Shown here in pieces: positions 9,249 through 18,018 of a stretch of DNA of 64,000 nt. This DNA comes from Biformimicrobium ophioploci (GTDB taxonomy: Bacteria > Pseudomonadota > Gammaproteobacteria > Pseudomonadales > Cellvibrionaceae): NCBI RefSeq assembly GCF_030270605.1, contig NZ_BSYJ01000001.1:558001-622000 (forward strand), given 5' to 3'. Every line of letters starts with the position of its first letter. Position 1 is the stretch's first letter. A program made the translations under genes and the position numbers. The notes beneath the pieces were generated by a model that searched no databases, was not told the origin of the DNA, and saw nothing but the letters and a program-made list of their open reading frames with translations.

Positions 9249-9282
9249 CGTGTATTGGCCCGGGTTCGTGTATCAGCCCGGG
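9249..9282. repeat. Tandem 16-bp direct repeat at the algC 3' end
   Basis: CGTGTATTGGCCCGGG (9249-9264) and CGTGTATCAGCCCGGG (9267-9282) differ at two bases and are offset by 18 bp. The second copy contains the algC stop codon, so this looks like a small duplication of the gene end into the argB leader. Confidence 0.8.
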
Positions 9283-11738
9283 ATGCGCAGGTCCGGGGCA
9301 ACGCGCTGCAGCTGCAGTGCGATGTCCTGGCGGATGCGTGCCAGTGCGGCCTCATCCACCGCTTCGAAGCGCAGCGTCAGTGCGGCGGTGGTGTTGGAGG
9401 CGCGCACCAGTCCCCAGCCATCGGCGTAGTCGACACGGATACCATCCACGGTGGTTACGTCGCCATCGCCGAAGTCGCCCTGTTGCAGCAGGGTTTCCAC
9501 CAGTGCGAACTTCTCAGCTTCCGAGACCGGCAACAGGATTTCCGGCGTGCTGACGTACTGCGGCAGTGAATCCAGCAGTTCGTCCAGCGACTGTTCGCGC
9601 AGGGCCATGATTTCCAGCAGGCGCGCCGCTGCGTACATGCCGTCATCGAAGCCGAACCAGCGCTCCTTGATAAAGATGTGCCCGGAAAGCTCGCCGCCGA
9701 TCAGGGCGCCGGTTTCCTGCATCTTGGCCTTCATCGGCGAGTGGCCGGTTTTCCACATTACCGGGCGGCCGCCGTACTGGTTGACCAGCTCGGTGACGGC
9801 GCGACTGCACTTCACATCAAAGATGACATCGGCACCCGGGTGGCGCGACAGCACATCGCGGGCAAACAGCATCAGCAGCTGATCCGGCCAGCAGATGCGG
9901 CCGCTGCTGCTGACCAGGGTGACGCGGTCGCCGTCGCCGTCCAGTGCGATACCCAGGTCCACACCGGCTTCCTGCACTTTCTGCACCAGCGGCTCGAGGT
10001 TTTCCGGGCGCGACGGGTCCGGCGCGTGGTTGGGGAAGCGGCCGTCGATCTCGCAGAACAACTTGGTCACCTGGCAGCCCAGCTGTTCGAACAGGCGTGG
10101 CGCCAGCTCGCCGGTTGCGCCGTTACCGGCGTCGATCACCAGTTTCGGCGTACCTGCCAGGGCCACGTCGTTATAGATATGGTCGATGTAGTTGGCACTG
10201 ACATCCTGCTGGCGGTTCTTGCCGGCACCGCTGCGGAAGTCGTCACCGCGCATGCGCTGCAGCAGTTCCTGCAGCCGGTCGTCCGCCAGTTGGCGGCCAC
10301 CAATCACGATCTTGAAGCCGTTGTATTCCGCCGGGTTGTGGCTCGCGGTCACCATCACGCCGCTGTGGGTAGCCTTGCCAAGCGCAGTGACGAAATACAT
10401 CACAGGGGTGGGCACCAGGCCCAGATCAACGGTATGGCAGCCGGTGCTGAGGATGCCCTCGATCAGGCAGCTGCTGAGGGTGGCACTGGTGGTGCGGCCA
10501 TCGCGGGCGACCACCATCATGCGCTCGCCCTCTTCCAGCGCCAGGGTGCCGAGGGCGCGGCCCAGCTGGTAGGCGAACGGCTCGGTGATCTCGTCGCCGG
10601 CAATGCCGCGGATGTCGTAGGCGCGGAAGATATGGTCCGGGTAGTCTGCTTCCTCGCTGGCCGTGGGCGCGGCAGCGGGCATCTCCGAAAGCGATTCCAC
10701 GGCTTTCTGCTTGTGGCGTGCGCGGGCCTCGCGCGCGGACATATATTTCTCGTCGACTTCGAGTTCTGCTGGCGTGAGCGGGCGCGGCACCACAGGCTTG
10801 CGCTTGACCACTTTCGGTTTGGGTTCCGGGTACAGGCGGATCAGCAGCAGGGCGCTGAGCAGCGCCACCGCCACGAATGCGCTCACCAGCAGGGTGCCGG
10901 ACTCGGAATAGCGCTTGGCAAACGCCGGCGAGGCCACGAATTCCATATACAGGTGGCTGTCGGCAACGTGGATGCTGGCCACCTCGCTGGCACCGCCGGT
11001 ACCGGCACGCCACAGGACCTGTGGCAGGGCGTCGGGGAATTTCTGGGTGACCGTGATCTGGCCTTCGCTCTGGTCGAACGCGGCGAACTCCTGCGAAATA
11101 TCCTCAAAGGCGATGGTCACCAGGATGGTGCCGAGCAGCTTTTCGCGGCCGGCCGGCTGGAAATTGACACTTTCCGGGCGCGCACTGCCAAAGCTGGACT
11201 GTTCGCTGGCACGACCGCCATCGGTGACGCGGATCGCGGTGTGGATCTGCCACTTGTCCTTCAACTTGAGGATTTCCGGCAACTGCGGACGGCCCGCCTC
11301 GGAGCGGTTGATCAGGTCGGCGAGGGCGTAGTTGAGTTCCACCTGGGTGCCGCTGCCGGCACGCCCCTCACGGAAGGGGAAGTACTGTACGGCAACCGTC
11401 TTGGGCCTCGCCTGGAATACCGCGCGGCGCGCCTTTTCCACGGTCTGCGGGGAGTCATCATAGATCACCCCGGCGCGCTCGAGGTCGCGTCGCAGCCCGG
11501 CGAAATACAGTTGCAGCCGGCGCGCGTATTTCTTGGCGGTCTGCTCGGCGGCGTTCTTGACCTGTTCGCGGCTGACGTCGGCAATCAGTTTCTGGTAACT
11601 GTAATAGCCAAACCCGCCCCAGGCGGCGAGCACGAGGCAGAGCCCGGCGATCAGGCCCTTGTCGAATTTTGCCAGCAGGTTGCCAGTGCCCTGAGTGGCG
11701 CCGGGCTTTTGGGTCTTGGATAGCAATTGCGAAAACAC
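9273..11738 (-). CDS. algC: Phosphomannomutase/phosphoglucomutase with membrane-anchored N-terminal half
   Basis: 821 residues, about 360 longer than the catalytic enzyme. Residues 1-365: one membrane helix (about 28-48, LIAGLCLVLAAWGGFGYYS), a periplasmic segment of about 230 residues, a second helix (about 281-302) and a charged linker. Residues 368-821 are the alpha-D-phosphohexomutase: FRAYDIRG, phospho-serine 466 in TASHNPAEYNGFK, metal ligands D600/D602/D604 in DGDGDR, and the sugar-binding GGELSGHIF. It interconverts mannose or glucose 6- and 1-phosphates for polysaccharide and LPS synthesis. Long forms are also predicted in Pseudomonas. It starts 28 bp after coaBC ends, with no dut between. 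Confidence 0.93.
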   Translation of the reverse strand: MFSQLLSKTQKPGATQGTGNLLAKFDKGLIAGLCLVLAAWGGFGYYSYQKLIADVSREQVKNAAEQTAKKYARRLQLYFAGLRRDLERAGVIYDDSPQTVEKARRAVFQARPKTVAVQYFPFREGRAGSGTQVELNYALADLINRSEAGRPQLPEILKLKDKWQIHTAIRVTDGGRASEQSSFGSARPESVNFQPAGREKLLGTILVTIAFEDISQEFAAFDQSEGQITVTQKFPDALPQVLWRAGTGGASEVASIHVADSHLYMEFVASPAFAKRYSESGTLLVSAFVAVALLSALLLIRLYPEPKPKVVKRKPVVPRPLTPAELEVDEKYMSAREARARHKQKAVESLSEMPAAAPTASEEADYPDHIFRAYDIRGIAGDEITEPFAYQLGRALGTLALEEGERMMVVARDGRTTSATLSSCLIEGILSTGCHTVDLGLVPTPVMYFVTALGKATHSGVMVTASHNPAEYNGFKIVIGGRQLADDRLQELLQRMRGDDFRSGAGKNRQQDVSANYIDHIYNDVALAGTPKLVIDAGNGATGELAPRLFEQLGCQVTKLFCEIDGRFPNHAPDPSRPENLEPLVQKVQEAGVDLGIALDGDGDRVTLVSSSGRICWPDQLLMLFARDVLSRHPGADVIFDVKCSRAVTELVNQYGGRPVMWKTGHSPMKAKMQETGALIGGELSGHIFIKERWFGFDDGMYAAARLLEIMALREQSLDELLDSLPQYVSTPEILLPVSEAEKFALVETLLQQGDFGDGDVTTVDGIRVDYADGWGLVRASNTTAALTLRFEAVDEAALARIRQDIALQLQRVAPDLRIPG

Positions 11739-11766
11739 GGATGTTCCCCAGGGTTTTATCGTTTTT

Positions 11767-12975
11767 TTACTTCTGTTTTTTGTTCTGCAAAATCAGGTCG
11801 AGCAATTGCCCGGCAAGTTCCGATTTCAGTGCCAGCGGCAGTTCGCGGGTCTGCTGGCGGTCGATCACCAGCACCTGGTTGCTGTCGCTGTCGAACCCGA
11901 TATCCGCGCGGCCCACATCGTTGGCCACGATCATGTCCAGGTTCTTGCGCTGCAGCTTGTCCTGCGCGTACCGGGCCACATCACGGGTCTCGGCCGCAAA
12001 GCCGACCGTGTAGGGGCGCCGGTCCTTGCGCGCGGAGATGCCGGCAATGATGTCCGGGTTCTTCACCAGCGCGATGCTGGCGTTGTCGACGCCGGCCTCT
12101 TTCTTGATCTTGTGCTCGGCGGCCTGGTCCGGGCGGAAATCCGCCACCGCGGCGGCACCGATAAATATGTCCGCGCTGTCGGCGGCCCGCTCGGCAGCCT
12201 GCGCCATCTCCTGCGCGGAACCCACGTCGACCCGCTCTACCCCGGCCGGGGTTGGCAGGTTGACCGGGCCGGCAATCAGGGTGACTCGTGCACCGCGACG
12301 CTCTGCCGCCTGCGCCAGGGCAAAGCCCATCTTGCCGGAGCTGTGGTTACTGATGTAGCGCACCGGGTCCAGCGGCTCGCGGGTGGGCCCCGCGGTTATG
12401 GCGATATGCAGCCCGGCGGCATCACCGCGGGCAAAGAAGCGCGCGGCGCGCTCCGCCAGCTCGACGGGCTCCAGCATGCGCCCGGGGCCAACATCGCCAC
12501 AGGCCTGACTGCCGTCGTCCGGACCCCACAGCTCGACCCCGCGTGCTGCGAGGGCGGACGCGTTTTCCAGCGCGGCGGGGTGGCGCCACATGGCCTGGTT
12601 CATGGCCGGTGCCAGCGCCAGCGGCGCCTCGGTGGCCAGGCACACGGTGCCGAGCAGGTCGTCGGCCATGCCGGTGCGCAGGCGCGCCAGGGTATTTGCG
12701 CTGGCGGGCGCCACCAGTATCAGGTCCGCCCACTTGGCCAGCTCGATATGGCCCATGGCGGCCTCTGCGTCCGGATCCAGCAGGTCCGTATGCACCGGGT
12801 TGCCCGACAGGGCCTGGAACGTCAGTGGCTGCACGAACGCGGTGGCGCCGCGGGTCATGACCACGCGCACCTCGGCCCCGAGCGTGCGGAGCTTGCGTAC
12901 CAGGTCGGCGCTTTTGTAGGCGGCGATGCCGCCGGTTACGCCAAGAAGCAGCCGTTTTCCAGCCAAGCCTGCCAT
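11767..12975 (-). CDS. coaBC: Bifunctional phosphopantothenoylcysteine decarboxylase/synthase
   Basis: 402 residues from ATG 12975 ([25 protein letters not shown]). The open frame runs much further upstream but would cross the divergent radC start. The N-terminal half is the FMN decarboxylase Coa[11 protein letters not shown] catalytic histidine, [13 protein letters not shown] and [13 protein letters not shown]. The C-terminal half is the CTP-dependent ligase Coa[26 protein letters not shown] and KIKKE. Together they make 4'-phosphopantetheine for coenzyme A; coaD for the next step is in the same window. Confidence 0.96.
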   Translation of the reverse strand: MAGLAGKRLLLGVTGGIAAYKSADLVRKLRTLGAEVRVVMTRGATAFVQPLTFQALSGNPVHTDLLDPDAEAAMGHIELAKWADLILVAPASANTLARLRTGMADDLLGTVCLATEAPLALAPAMNQAMWRHPAALENASALAARGVELWGPDDGSQACGDVGPGRMLEPVELAERAARFFARGDAAGLHIAITAGPTREPLDPVRYISNHSSGKMGFALAQAAERRGARVTLIAGPVNLPTPAGVERVDVGSAQEMAQAAERAADSADIFIGAAAVADFRPDQAAEHKIKKEAGVDNASIALVKNPDIIAGISARKDRRPYTVGFAAETRDVARYAQDKLQRKNLDMIVANDVGRADIGFDSDSNQVLVIDRQQTRELPLALKSELAGQLLDLILQNKKQK

Positions 12976-13066
12976 AGACCGTCCAAATTCCAGACAAATA
13001 GCGGTTAAGGTTAGCATTTTCGCGCCGCCAGCACAGCTGTGGCGCCGCCATATCAGGGACGGAATG

Positions 13067-13741
13067 ATGGCAATCAGTGACTGGCCGGCGCTGGAGCGGC
13101 CCAGGGAGAAACTGCTCGCGCGGGGACCGGGCGCACTCTCGGATGCCGAGCTGCTGGCGATATTCCTGCGCACCGGGGTAACCGGCATGTCCGCGGTAGA
13201 CCTGGCACGCAGCCTGCTCGCGGACTTTGGTGGCCTGCGCGCACTGCTTGAGGCAGGCCGCAGCGAGTTCTGCCGTGGTCGTGGCCTCGGTGACGCCAAG
13301 TACGCACAGCTGCAGGCGGTGCTGGAAATGGGCCGCCGGCATTTGTCGGAGACCCTCAGCCGCGGCAGCGTGATGGACAGTCCGCAGGCGGTGCGGGATT
13401 TCCTTGCCAGTCGGCTGCGTCACCGTCGGCGGGAGGTCTTTGCCTGCCTGTTCCTGGACAAGCAGCATGCAGTGATCGAATACGAGGAACTGTTCGAGGG
13501 CACCCTGGATGCGGCCAGCGTGTATCCGCGCGAGGTGGTGGCGGCTGCCCTGCGCCACCACGCTGCGGCGGTGATCCTGGCCCACAACCACCCGTCCGGG
13601 GTGGCCGAGCCCAGCGGTGCCGATATCGCCATCACCGGGCGCCTGCGCGAGGCGCTGGCGCTGGTGGATGTGGCGCTGCTGGATCACCTGGTGGTCGGCG
13701 ATGGCCATGCGGTGTCGCTGGCGGAACGGGGCCTGCTATAG
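13067..13741 (+). CDS. radC: RadC-family JAB-domain protein
   Basis: 224 residues from the second of two adjacent ATGs (13064 and 13067); AGGGA is then 7 nt upstream. An N-terminal helix-hairpin-helix part ([36 protein letters not shown]) precedes the JAB/MPN metalloprotease-like domain with [23 protein letters not shown], the HxHPxGxxxxSxxD zinc motif. The cellular role is unsettled; the old link to DNA repair is doubtful. It is divergent from coaBC as in many gammaproteobacteria, and its last codons overlap the end of hdfR by 6 nt. Confidence 0.93.
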   Translation: MAISDWPALERPREKLLARGPGALSDAELLAIFLRTGVTGMSAVDLARSLLADFGGLRALLEAGRSEFCRGRGLGDAKYAQLQAVLEMGRRHLSETLSRGSVMDSPQAVRDFLASRLRHRRREVFACLFLDKQHAVIEYEELFEGTLDAASVYPREVVAAALRHHAAAVILAHNHPSGVAEPSGADIAITGRLREALALVDVALLDHLVVGDGHAVSLAERGLL

Positions 13742-14605
13742 CACCTGGGCGCTGCCAGCGGACAGGCTGGACTGGAGCTGCTGGGCGAGTCGCTGTACGG
13801 CCTCTGTCTGGGCCCCGCCGCCCAGCCAGCTGGCATATATCTCGCGCTGGATTACCGGCGCACCGGCAACCGGCGCCAGCCGGCCGCCCTCCTGTGCCTT
13901 TTCCGTCACCACCGCCGGCAGGTAGGCAAAACCCTCGTTGGCCAGCAGGTAGTTGAGTGCCACCCGCGCACTGTTGCTGTACAGGCGCGGTGTCGGCAGT
14001 TCCGGCAGCGCCTTGTGCAGTTCCAGTCCGAAGCGCAGGCCCCAGTCAATCTCGACCCAGTCCAGTCTGGCGAGGTCGTCGATGGTCGTCCCCTCGCTGG
14101 TACCCACCAGCACCATGTCCACGCTGCTGACCACCCGATGCTTGAGCTCGTCGACCTTGGGCGGGTCGAACATCAGTGCGATGTCCAGGGTCCGTTCGAG
14201 CAGTTGCCGTATCAGGGTGTCGGGGCCGAGGGCCTCGGCGCGCACGGCGATACCCGGGGCGTCCGCGAACAGGTCGCTGATGCGCTCTGCCAGCAACACC
14301 TCCCATATATTGGGGCTCGCGCCGATGGCCAGCTGCACCGTTTCCGATGACCCCAGCGCGATATCCTGCGCGGCCCGTTGCCAGCCTGCCAGCAGGGCCT
14401 CGGCATGAGGCATCAGGCGGCTGCCGGCCGGAGTCAGCTGGATGTTGTTGCGGTGGCGGTAGAACAGCTCGGTATCGAGTTTGGCCTCCAGTTGCTTGAC
14501 CCGGGCGCTTACCGCCGACTGGGTCAGGTAGAGGTTTTCCGCGGCGCGGCCAAAGTGGCGGCAGCGCGCCACTTCCAGAAAGGTGCGGAGCAGTTCCGTA
14601 TCCAA
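13736..14605 (-). CDS. hdfR: LysR-family regulator, HdfR-like, with a TTG start
   Basis: 289 residues. The N-terminal winged helix ([61 protein letters not shown]) closely follows E. coli HdfR, and the rest is a LysR effector domain. I chose TTG at 14605 because GAGGAG lies 8 nt before it; the GTG nine bases upstream would abut that ribosome site. It is divergent from maoP, as in E. coli (yifE-hdfR). In E. coli HdfR represses flhDC and activates gltBD; the targets here are unknown. Confidence 0.88.
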   Translation of the reverse strand: MDTELLRTFLEVARCRHFGRAAENLYLTQSAVSARVKQLEAKLDTELFYRHRNNIQLTPAGSRLMPHAEALLAGWQRAAQDIALGSSETVQLAIGASPNIWEVLLAERISDLFADAPGIAVRAEALGPDTLIRQLLERTLDIALMFDPPKVDELKHRVVSSVDMVLVGTSEGTTIDDLARLDWVEIDWGLRFGLELHKALPELPTPRLYSNSARVALNYLLANEGFAYLPAVVTEKAQEGGRLAPVAGAPVIQREIYASWLGGGAQTEAVQRLAQQLQSSLSAGSAQVL

Positions 14606-14716
14606 AAAAATCACTCCTCACGATAGAAATTTTTTGCTGTACCGCAGTATGCCCCTGCGGCTTAAATTCGCCAAAACATCCCGTGCAAAACGTGACCGAA
14701 AGGGGGAGGACTGGCA

Positions 14717-15052
14717 ATGCAGATCGATTTCTCCGGCTACGAGTTCAGTGCGCAGCCGTGGTACGACGACAATTTCACTATGGGGTTCCACCGCTGTGGT
14801 GAGTTTTCCATCCGTGAGGCGGATTTCCTGACCCACTACGGGCGCCTGTTGAAGCGCCTGTGCTCCGGTGAGATGCCGCCGGCTACAGCTGAGCAGGCGC
14901 GCCTGTTGCAGGTCGCGACCGGCGAGCTGCCGGCGGAAACCTTCCCGGAAAGGGTGTGGTGCAAATACCTGAAGGTGGTGAGCCGCAATGGATATGCGCC
15001 TTCTTCAATATCGAGAGTGGCGGACGCCGCAGACAACGACGAAGACTCGTAA
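14717..15052 (+). CDS. maoP: MaoP/DUF413 macrodomain organisation protein
   Basis: 111 residues, preceded by GGGGAGG at 7 nt spacing. It aligns with E. coli YifE/MaoP: YDDNFTMGFHRCGEFSIREADFLTHYG against [29 protein letters not shown], then ATGELPAETFPERVWCKYLKVV against the REPVTEAERVWSKYM block, and an acidic tail (DAADNDEDS). In E. coli MaoP acts with a 17-bp maoS site to confine the Ori macrodomain. The divergent hdfR pairing is conserved. I could not identify a maoS equivalent by eye. Confidence 0.88.
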   Translation: MQIDFSGYEFSAQPWYDDNFTMGFHRCGEFSIREADFLTHYGRLLKRLCSGEMPPATAEQARLLQVATGELPAETFPERVWCKYLKVVSRNGYAPSSISRVADAADNDEDS

Positions 15053-15145
15053 ACCCGCGCGTAGCAAAGGGCGCCAGCCCATTTCTGGACGTTCGGTCAG
15101 TGAATTTTGCTGACTGATTGTCCTGACTAAAAAACCGCCGAAAAC

Positions 15146-15174
15146 TTGTTTCGCCCCACGGCTTCTGGTATAAA
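15146..15174 (+). promoter_or_regulatory. Sigma-70 promoter for rpmB-rpmG
   Basis: TTGTTT (15146-15151), a 17-nt spacer and TATAAA (15169-15174), followed by the GC-rich start region CGCCGCTC expected of a growth-rate-controlled promoter. The leader to the rpmB ATG is about 115 nt. The rest of the 15053-15296 gap holds no gene. Confidence 0.7.
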
Positions 15175-15296
15175 ACGCCGCTCTTTGCGACCGGGCCCTT
15201 ATTTTACTAGCCCTGTACGCGCTGAATACCGAATTTGAAGTCCCCGTAGCCTCTAACTGGTGCTGCGGGCAGCAAGTGTTTTGAGAGGCTATAACG

Positions 15297-15533
15297 ATGT
15301 CTAAGGTATGTCAGGTAACTGGTAAGCGCCCAGTGACTGGTAACAATGTTTCCCACGCGAAAAACCGCACCAAGCGTCGCTTCGTGCCAAACCTGCACAC
15401 GCACCGTTTCTGGGTTGAGTCCGAGAAGCGTTTCGTGAAGCTGCGTCTGTCCGCCAAGGGCATGCGTATCGTGGACAAGAAGGGCATTGAAAACGTCCTG
15501 TCCGAGCTGCGCGCGCGCGGCGAAAAGGTTTAA
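15297..15533 (+). CDS. rpmB: 50S ribosomal protein L28
   Basis: 78 residues, the full family length: [66 protein letters not shown] protein of the large subunit. GAGAGG lies upstream of the ATG. It is co-transcribed with rpmG 24 nt downstream from the promoter at 15146, and a terminator closes the pair. Confidence 0.98.
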   Translation: MSKVCQVTGKRPVTGNNVSHAKNRTKRRFVPNLHTHRFWVESEKRFVKLRLSAKGMRIVDKKGIENVLSELRARGEKV

Positions 15534-15557
15534 TCGCAGGGCTGAGGAGAAAGAACA

Positions 15558-15713
15558 ATGCGTGAGAAGATTCGTCTGAACTCAAGTGCCGGTACTGGTC
15601 ACTTCTACACCACCGACAAAAACAAGCGCAACATGCCTGAGAAGATGGAGATCAAAAAGTTTGATCCCGTCGTTCGCAAGCACGTCATGTACAAGGAAGG
15701 CAAAATCAAGTAA
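15558..15713 (+). CDS. rpmG: 50S ribosomal protein L33 (zinc-free form)
   Basis: 51 residues read directly from the sequence: [20 protein letters not shown], then [20 protein letters not shown] and [11 protein letters not shown]. It is small and easy to miss. AGGAG lies 8 nt before the ATG. There are no CxxC zinc ribbons, so it is the zinc-independent type usual in gammaproteobacteria. Second gene of the rpmB-rpmG operon. Confidence 0.97.
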   Translation: MREKIRLNSSAGTGHFYTTDKNKRNMPEKMEIKKFDPVVRKHVMYKEGKIK

Positions 15714-15729
15714 GCCTGACTTGCACTGC

Positions 15730-15766
15730 GCACAAAGAGCCCGGCATTGCCCGGGCTTTTTTGTGC
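15730..15766 (+). terminator. Rho-independent terminator after rpmBG
   Basis: Stem AGCCCGG (15738-15744) and CCGGGCT (15751-15757) is followed by six T. Flanking GCACAAA and TTTGTGC extend the pairing, which may let it work in both directions. Confidence 0.9.
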
Positions 15767-15790
15767 CTGCGGATATAGCGAGACCTGATC

Positions 15791-16606
15791 ATGCCTGAGC
15801 TACCCGAAGTCGAGACCACCTGTCGCGGTATAGCACCGCACATCACCGGTAAGACCGTACAGCAGGTGATTGTGCGCGAGCCGCGCCTGCGCTGGCCGGT
15901 GCCTGCAGACCTGGCACAGGTGATCGAGGGGCAAACTTTGCTATCCGTTTCCCGCCGCGCCAAGTACCTGCTGCTCGAGTTCGAGTACGGTCACGCCATC
16001 TGGCATCTGGGCATGTCCGGCAGCCTGCGGATCGTTGCGGCCGACAACCCGCCCATGGCCCACGATCATGTCGACTGGCTATTCGATGATGGCACGGTGT
16101 TGCGCTATCGCGACCCACGCCGCTTCGGTGCGTTGCTGTGGTGTGCCGGCGCCCCGGACCAACACGAGCTGCTGCGCCACCTGGGCCCGGAACCGCTGTC
16201 GGATGCCTTCAGCGGTGATTACCTGTTCCAGCGCTCGCGCGGGCGCAAGCAGGCGGTGAAAACCTTCCTGATGGATGGCCGTATTGTGGTGGGGGTGGGG
16301 AACATCTACGCCAATGAGGCGCTGTTCAAGGCGGGTATTCGCCCCGACCGCGCCGCCGGCCGCATCAGTAGCGCGCGTTATGAACACCTGGCCGGGCAGG
16401 TCAAGGCGGTGCTGGCGCGGGCGATCGAGCAGGGTGGCACCACGCTGCAGGATTTTGTCGGCGGCGACGGCGAGCCCGGTTATTTTGCGCAAGAGCTGCT
16501 GGTGTACGGCCGCGGTGGTCAGAAATGCGTGCAGTGCGGCAGCGTGCTGAAGGAAACGGTGCTGGGGCAGCGCGCCACTGTGTTCTGCGGGCGCTGCCAG
16601 CGTTGA
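15791..16606 (+). CDS. mutM: Formamidopyrimidine-DNA glycosylase (Fpg/MutM)
   Basis: 271 residues. The N-terminus [13 protein letters not shown] carries the catalytic proline exposed after Met removal and the Glu general acid; LGMSGSLRI and RDPRRFGAL follow, then [23 protein letters not shown] (helix-two-turn-helix). The C-terminal zinc finger is [25 protein letters not shown]. It removes 8-oxoguanine and other oxidised purines. It follows rpmBG, as in many relatives. Confidence 0.97.
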   Translation: MPELPEVETTCRGIAPHITGKTVQQVIVREPRLRWPVPADLAQVIEGQTLLSVSRRAKYLLLEFEYGHAIWHLGMSGSLRIVAADNPPMAHDHVDWLFDDGTVLRYRDPRRFGALLWCAGAPDQHELLRHLGPEPLSDAFSGDYLFQRSRGRKQAVKTFLMDGRIVVGVGNIYANEALFKAGIRPDRAAGRISSARYEHLAGQVKAVLARAIEQGGTTLQDFVGGDGEPGYFAQELLVYGRGGQKCVQCGSVLKETVLGQRATVFCGRCQR

Positions 16607-16620
16607 TCGAAAGCGGCCTG

Positions 16621-17961
16621 TTAGCCTTCCGTCAGCAATTTAGCCATGCTTTCGTCAAACAGTGTTTGCAGCTGCAGGGCCGCAGCCTGACCTTCTTTCT
16701 CCCCGGGCTCGCCGGGTACGTTTGCACGCGCGGCCACGGTGAATTCACGTCCGCCCTGGTACCCCGGCAGGCACACATGCGCCAGTGACACGGCCTCGTC
16801 CGCGGTGCGGGTGCCACTGTAACCCCAGCCGATTTTCTGGAAAACGCGCCACTGCCCATCGGTGGCCTCGTCGAGGATTTTCTTCGCCCACGCATTGCGT
16901 TCGGCCGGCGCCGGCGGTTGCTCACCGGAAATCGCTGCGGCCAGTGCGGTGTGCAGCATGGTACCGATGCCCTGCATCATGCCGCCGACCGGGCGGCTAC
17001 TGTCACTGTGGCCACTGCCGTAAAAAAGTGTGTGGATGTCCGATGACAGCAGACCGGGATGGCGGGTACCGGTGTCGCGCTCGTGCGCGGCGAGGCGTTT
17101 GAGCCACTCGGCCTGCGCCAGCAGTGTGGCCGGCTTGTTGCCAGTGAGGCCGCACTCGTCACAGCGATAGGGCTGGTACAGCGGGTCGGTATCACTCGGG
17201 CGGAACGAGGATAGTGCGGTGCGCTTGCCGCCGCCCTGCCATATGGCCGGTTCTGGTGCGAGTGGGTCAGCGCCGTAGGCACCGCGTATACGCACGTCGG
17301 GATTGGAAAGTTTCAGCCAGTGCTGATGGAACAGGCCGGTGAGGTATTCGCGCCCGGCAGTGTTCACGAAGTAAGTGGCAATGCTGTTGGAGTCACCGTT
17401 GGCGGTACCGAAAGGTTCATAGCTGTGGATACTGGTGAGCAAGTCCGCCATGGGCAGCCCGCCAACCGAACTGTTGCCCGGTAATCCCTGTGCGCGCAGT
17501 CTGGCCATGGTGCCGGTGATTGCCATGACCTTGGAGCTGCTCCAGGGCTCGTAGAGTTCATCGTAGCTGTTGGCGTTGCCGAGGTAGCGATACGCAGGTT
17601 CCGCGCGATTCGGTATACGGGCGAAATCAATCACCAGCAGCTTGCCGTGCCTGGCTTCCTCGCCAAAATAATTCCAGTCCGCGGCGATACGGGATTCCCA
17701 GCCGGACTTGTCATAACCCGCCTGGGTGGCATCGCGAAATTTTTCCGGATTCGCAGCAGCCCCGATAATGCAGCTGAGCGGTTGCTGTGAAATATCCGCT
17801 GGCAGTGGCGGCGCGCTGCCCATGACTTTTTCGTAAAAGTCGTTGGCATCTGTGCTGGCGGTTACTGTGGCCGCTGCGGTTGTGGCGAGCCCCAACAACA
17901 GCATTTTCAGTGCAGTTTTTGCAACGTTTTTTTGCACTGCGAATCCCTCCGTCAATTTCAT
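16621..17961 (-). CDS. Exported serine-hydrolase-like protein (beta-lactamase/PBP-type motifs), function unknown
   Basis: 446 residues from ATG 17961; an upstream in-frame GTG at 17988 is possible. There is a hydrophobic export signal (LLLGLATTAAATVTAS). Motifs suggesting the serine beta-lactamase/penicillin-binding fold are EPWSSSKVMAI (SxxK, S141 and K144), GDSNSIATYFV about 50 residues later (like SDN), and QKIGWGYSG (K376, in place of KTG). A CDEC pair (268-271) is unusual. No specific substrate can be assigned; the fold itself is inferred from short motifs. It is convergent with mutM and lies just downstream of ggt on the same strand. Confidence 0.7.
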   Translation of the reverse strand: MKLTEGFAVQKNVAKTALKMLLLGLATTAAATVTASTDANDFYEKVMGSAPPLPADISQQPLSCIIGAAANPEKFRDATQAGYDKSGWESRIAADWNYFGEEARHGKLLVIDFARIPNRAEPAYRYLGNANSYDELYEPWSSSKVMAITGTMARLRAQGLPGNSSVGGLPMADLLTSIHSYEPFGTANGDSNSIATYFVNTAGREYLTGLFHQHWLKLSNPDVRIRGAYGADPLAPEPAIWQGGGKRTALSSFRPSDTDPLYQPYRCDECGLTGNKPATLLAQAEWLKRLAAHERDTGTRHPGLLSSDIHTLFYGSGHSDSSRPVGGMMQGIGTMLHTALAAAISGEQPPAPAERNAWAKKILDEATDGQWRVFQKIGWGYSGTRTADEAVSLAHVCLPGYQGGREFTVAARANVPGEPGEKEGQAAALQLQTLFDESMAKLLTEG

Positions 17962-18018
17962 TTCGCACCGGGATTCGCAGGCTATCACAGGTTTTGTTTT
18001 CCTGCCGGAACAAGGCTT

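Noticed and set aside
9678-11723. Long open frame of 681 codons on the plus strand opposite algC
   Set aside because: It is a shadow of the GC-rich third codon positions of algC; the translation is rich in Ala, Gly, His and Gln with no recognisable domain, and algC is certain.
12976-13299. N-terminal extension of CoaBC
   Set aside because: It lies antisense to radC and has no family similarity; [16 protein letters not shown] is the usual CoaBC start.
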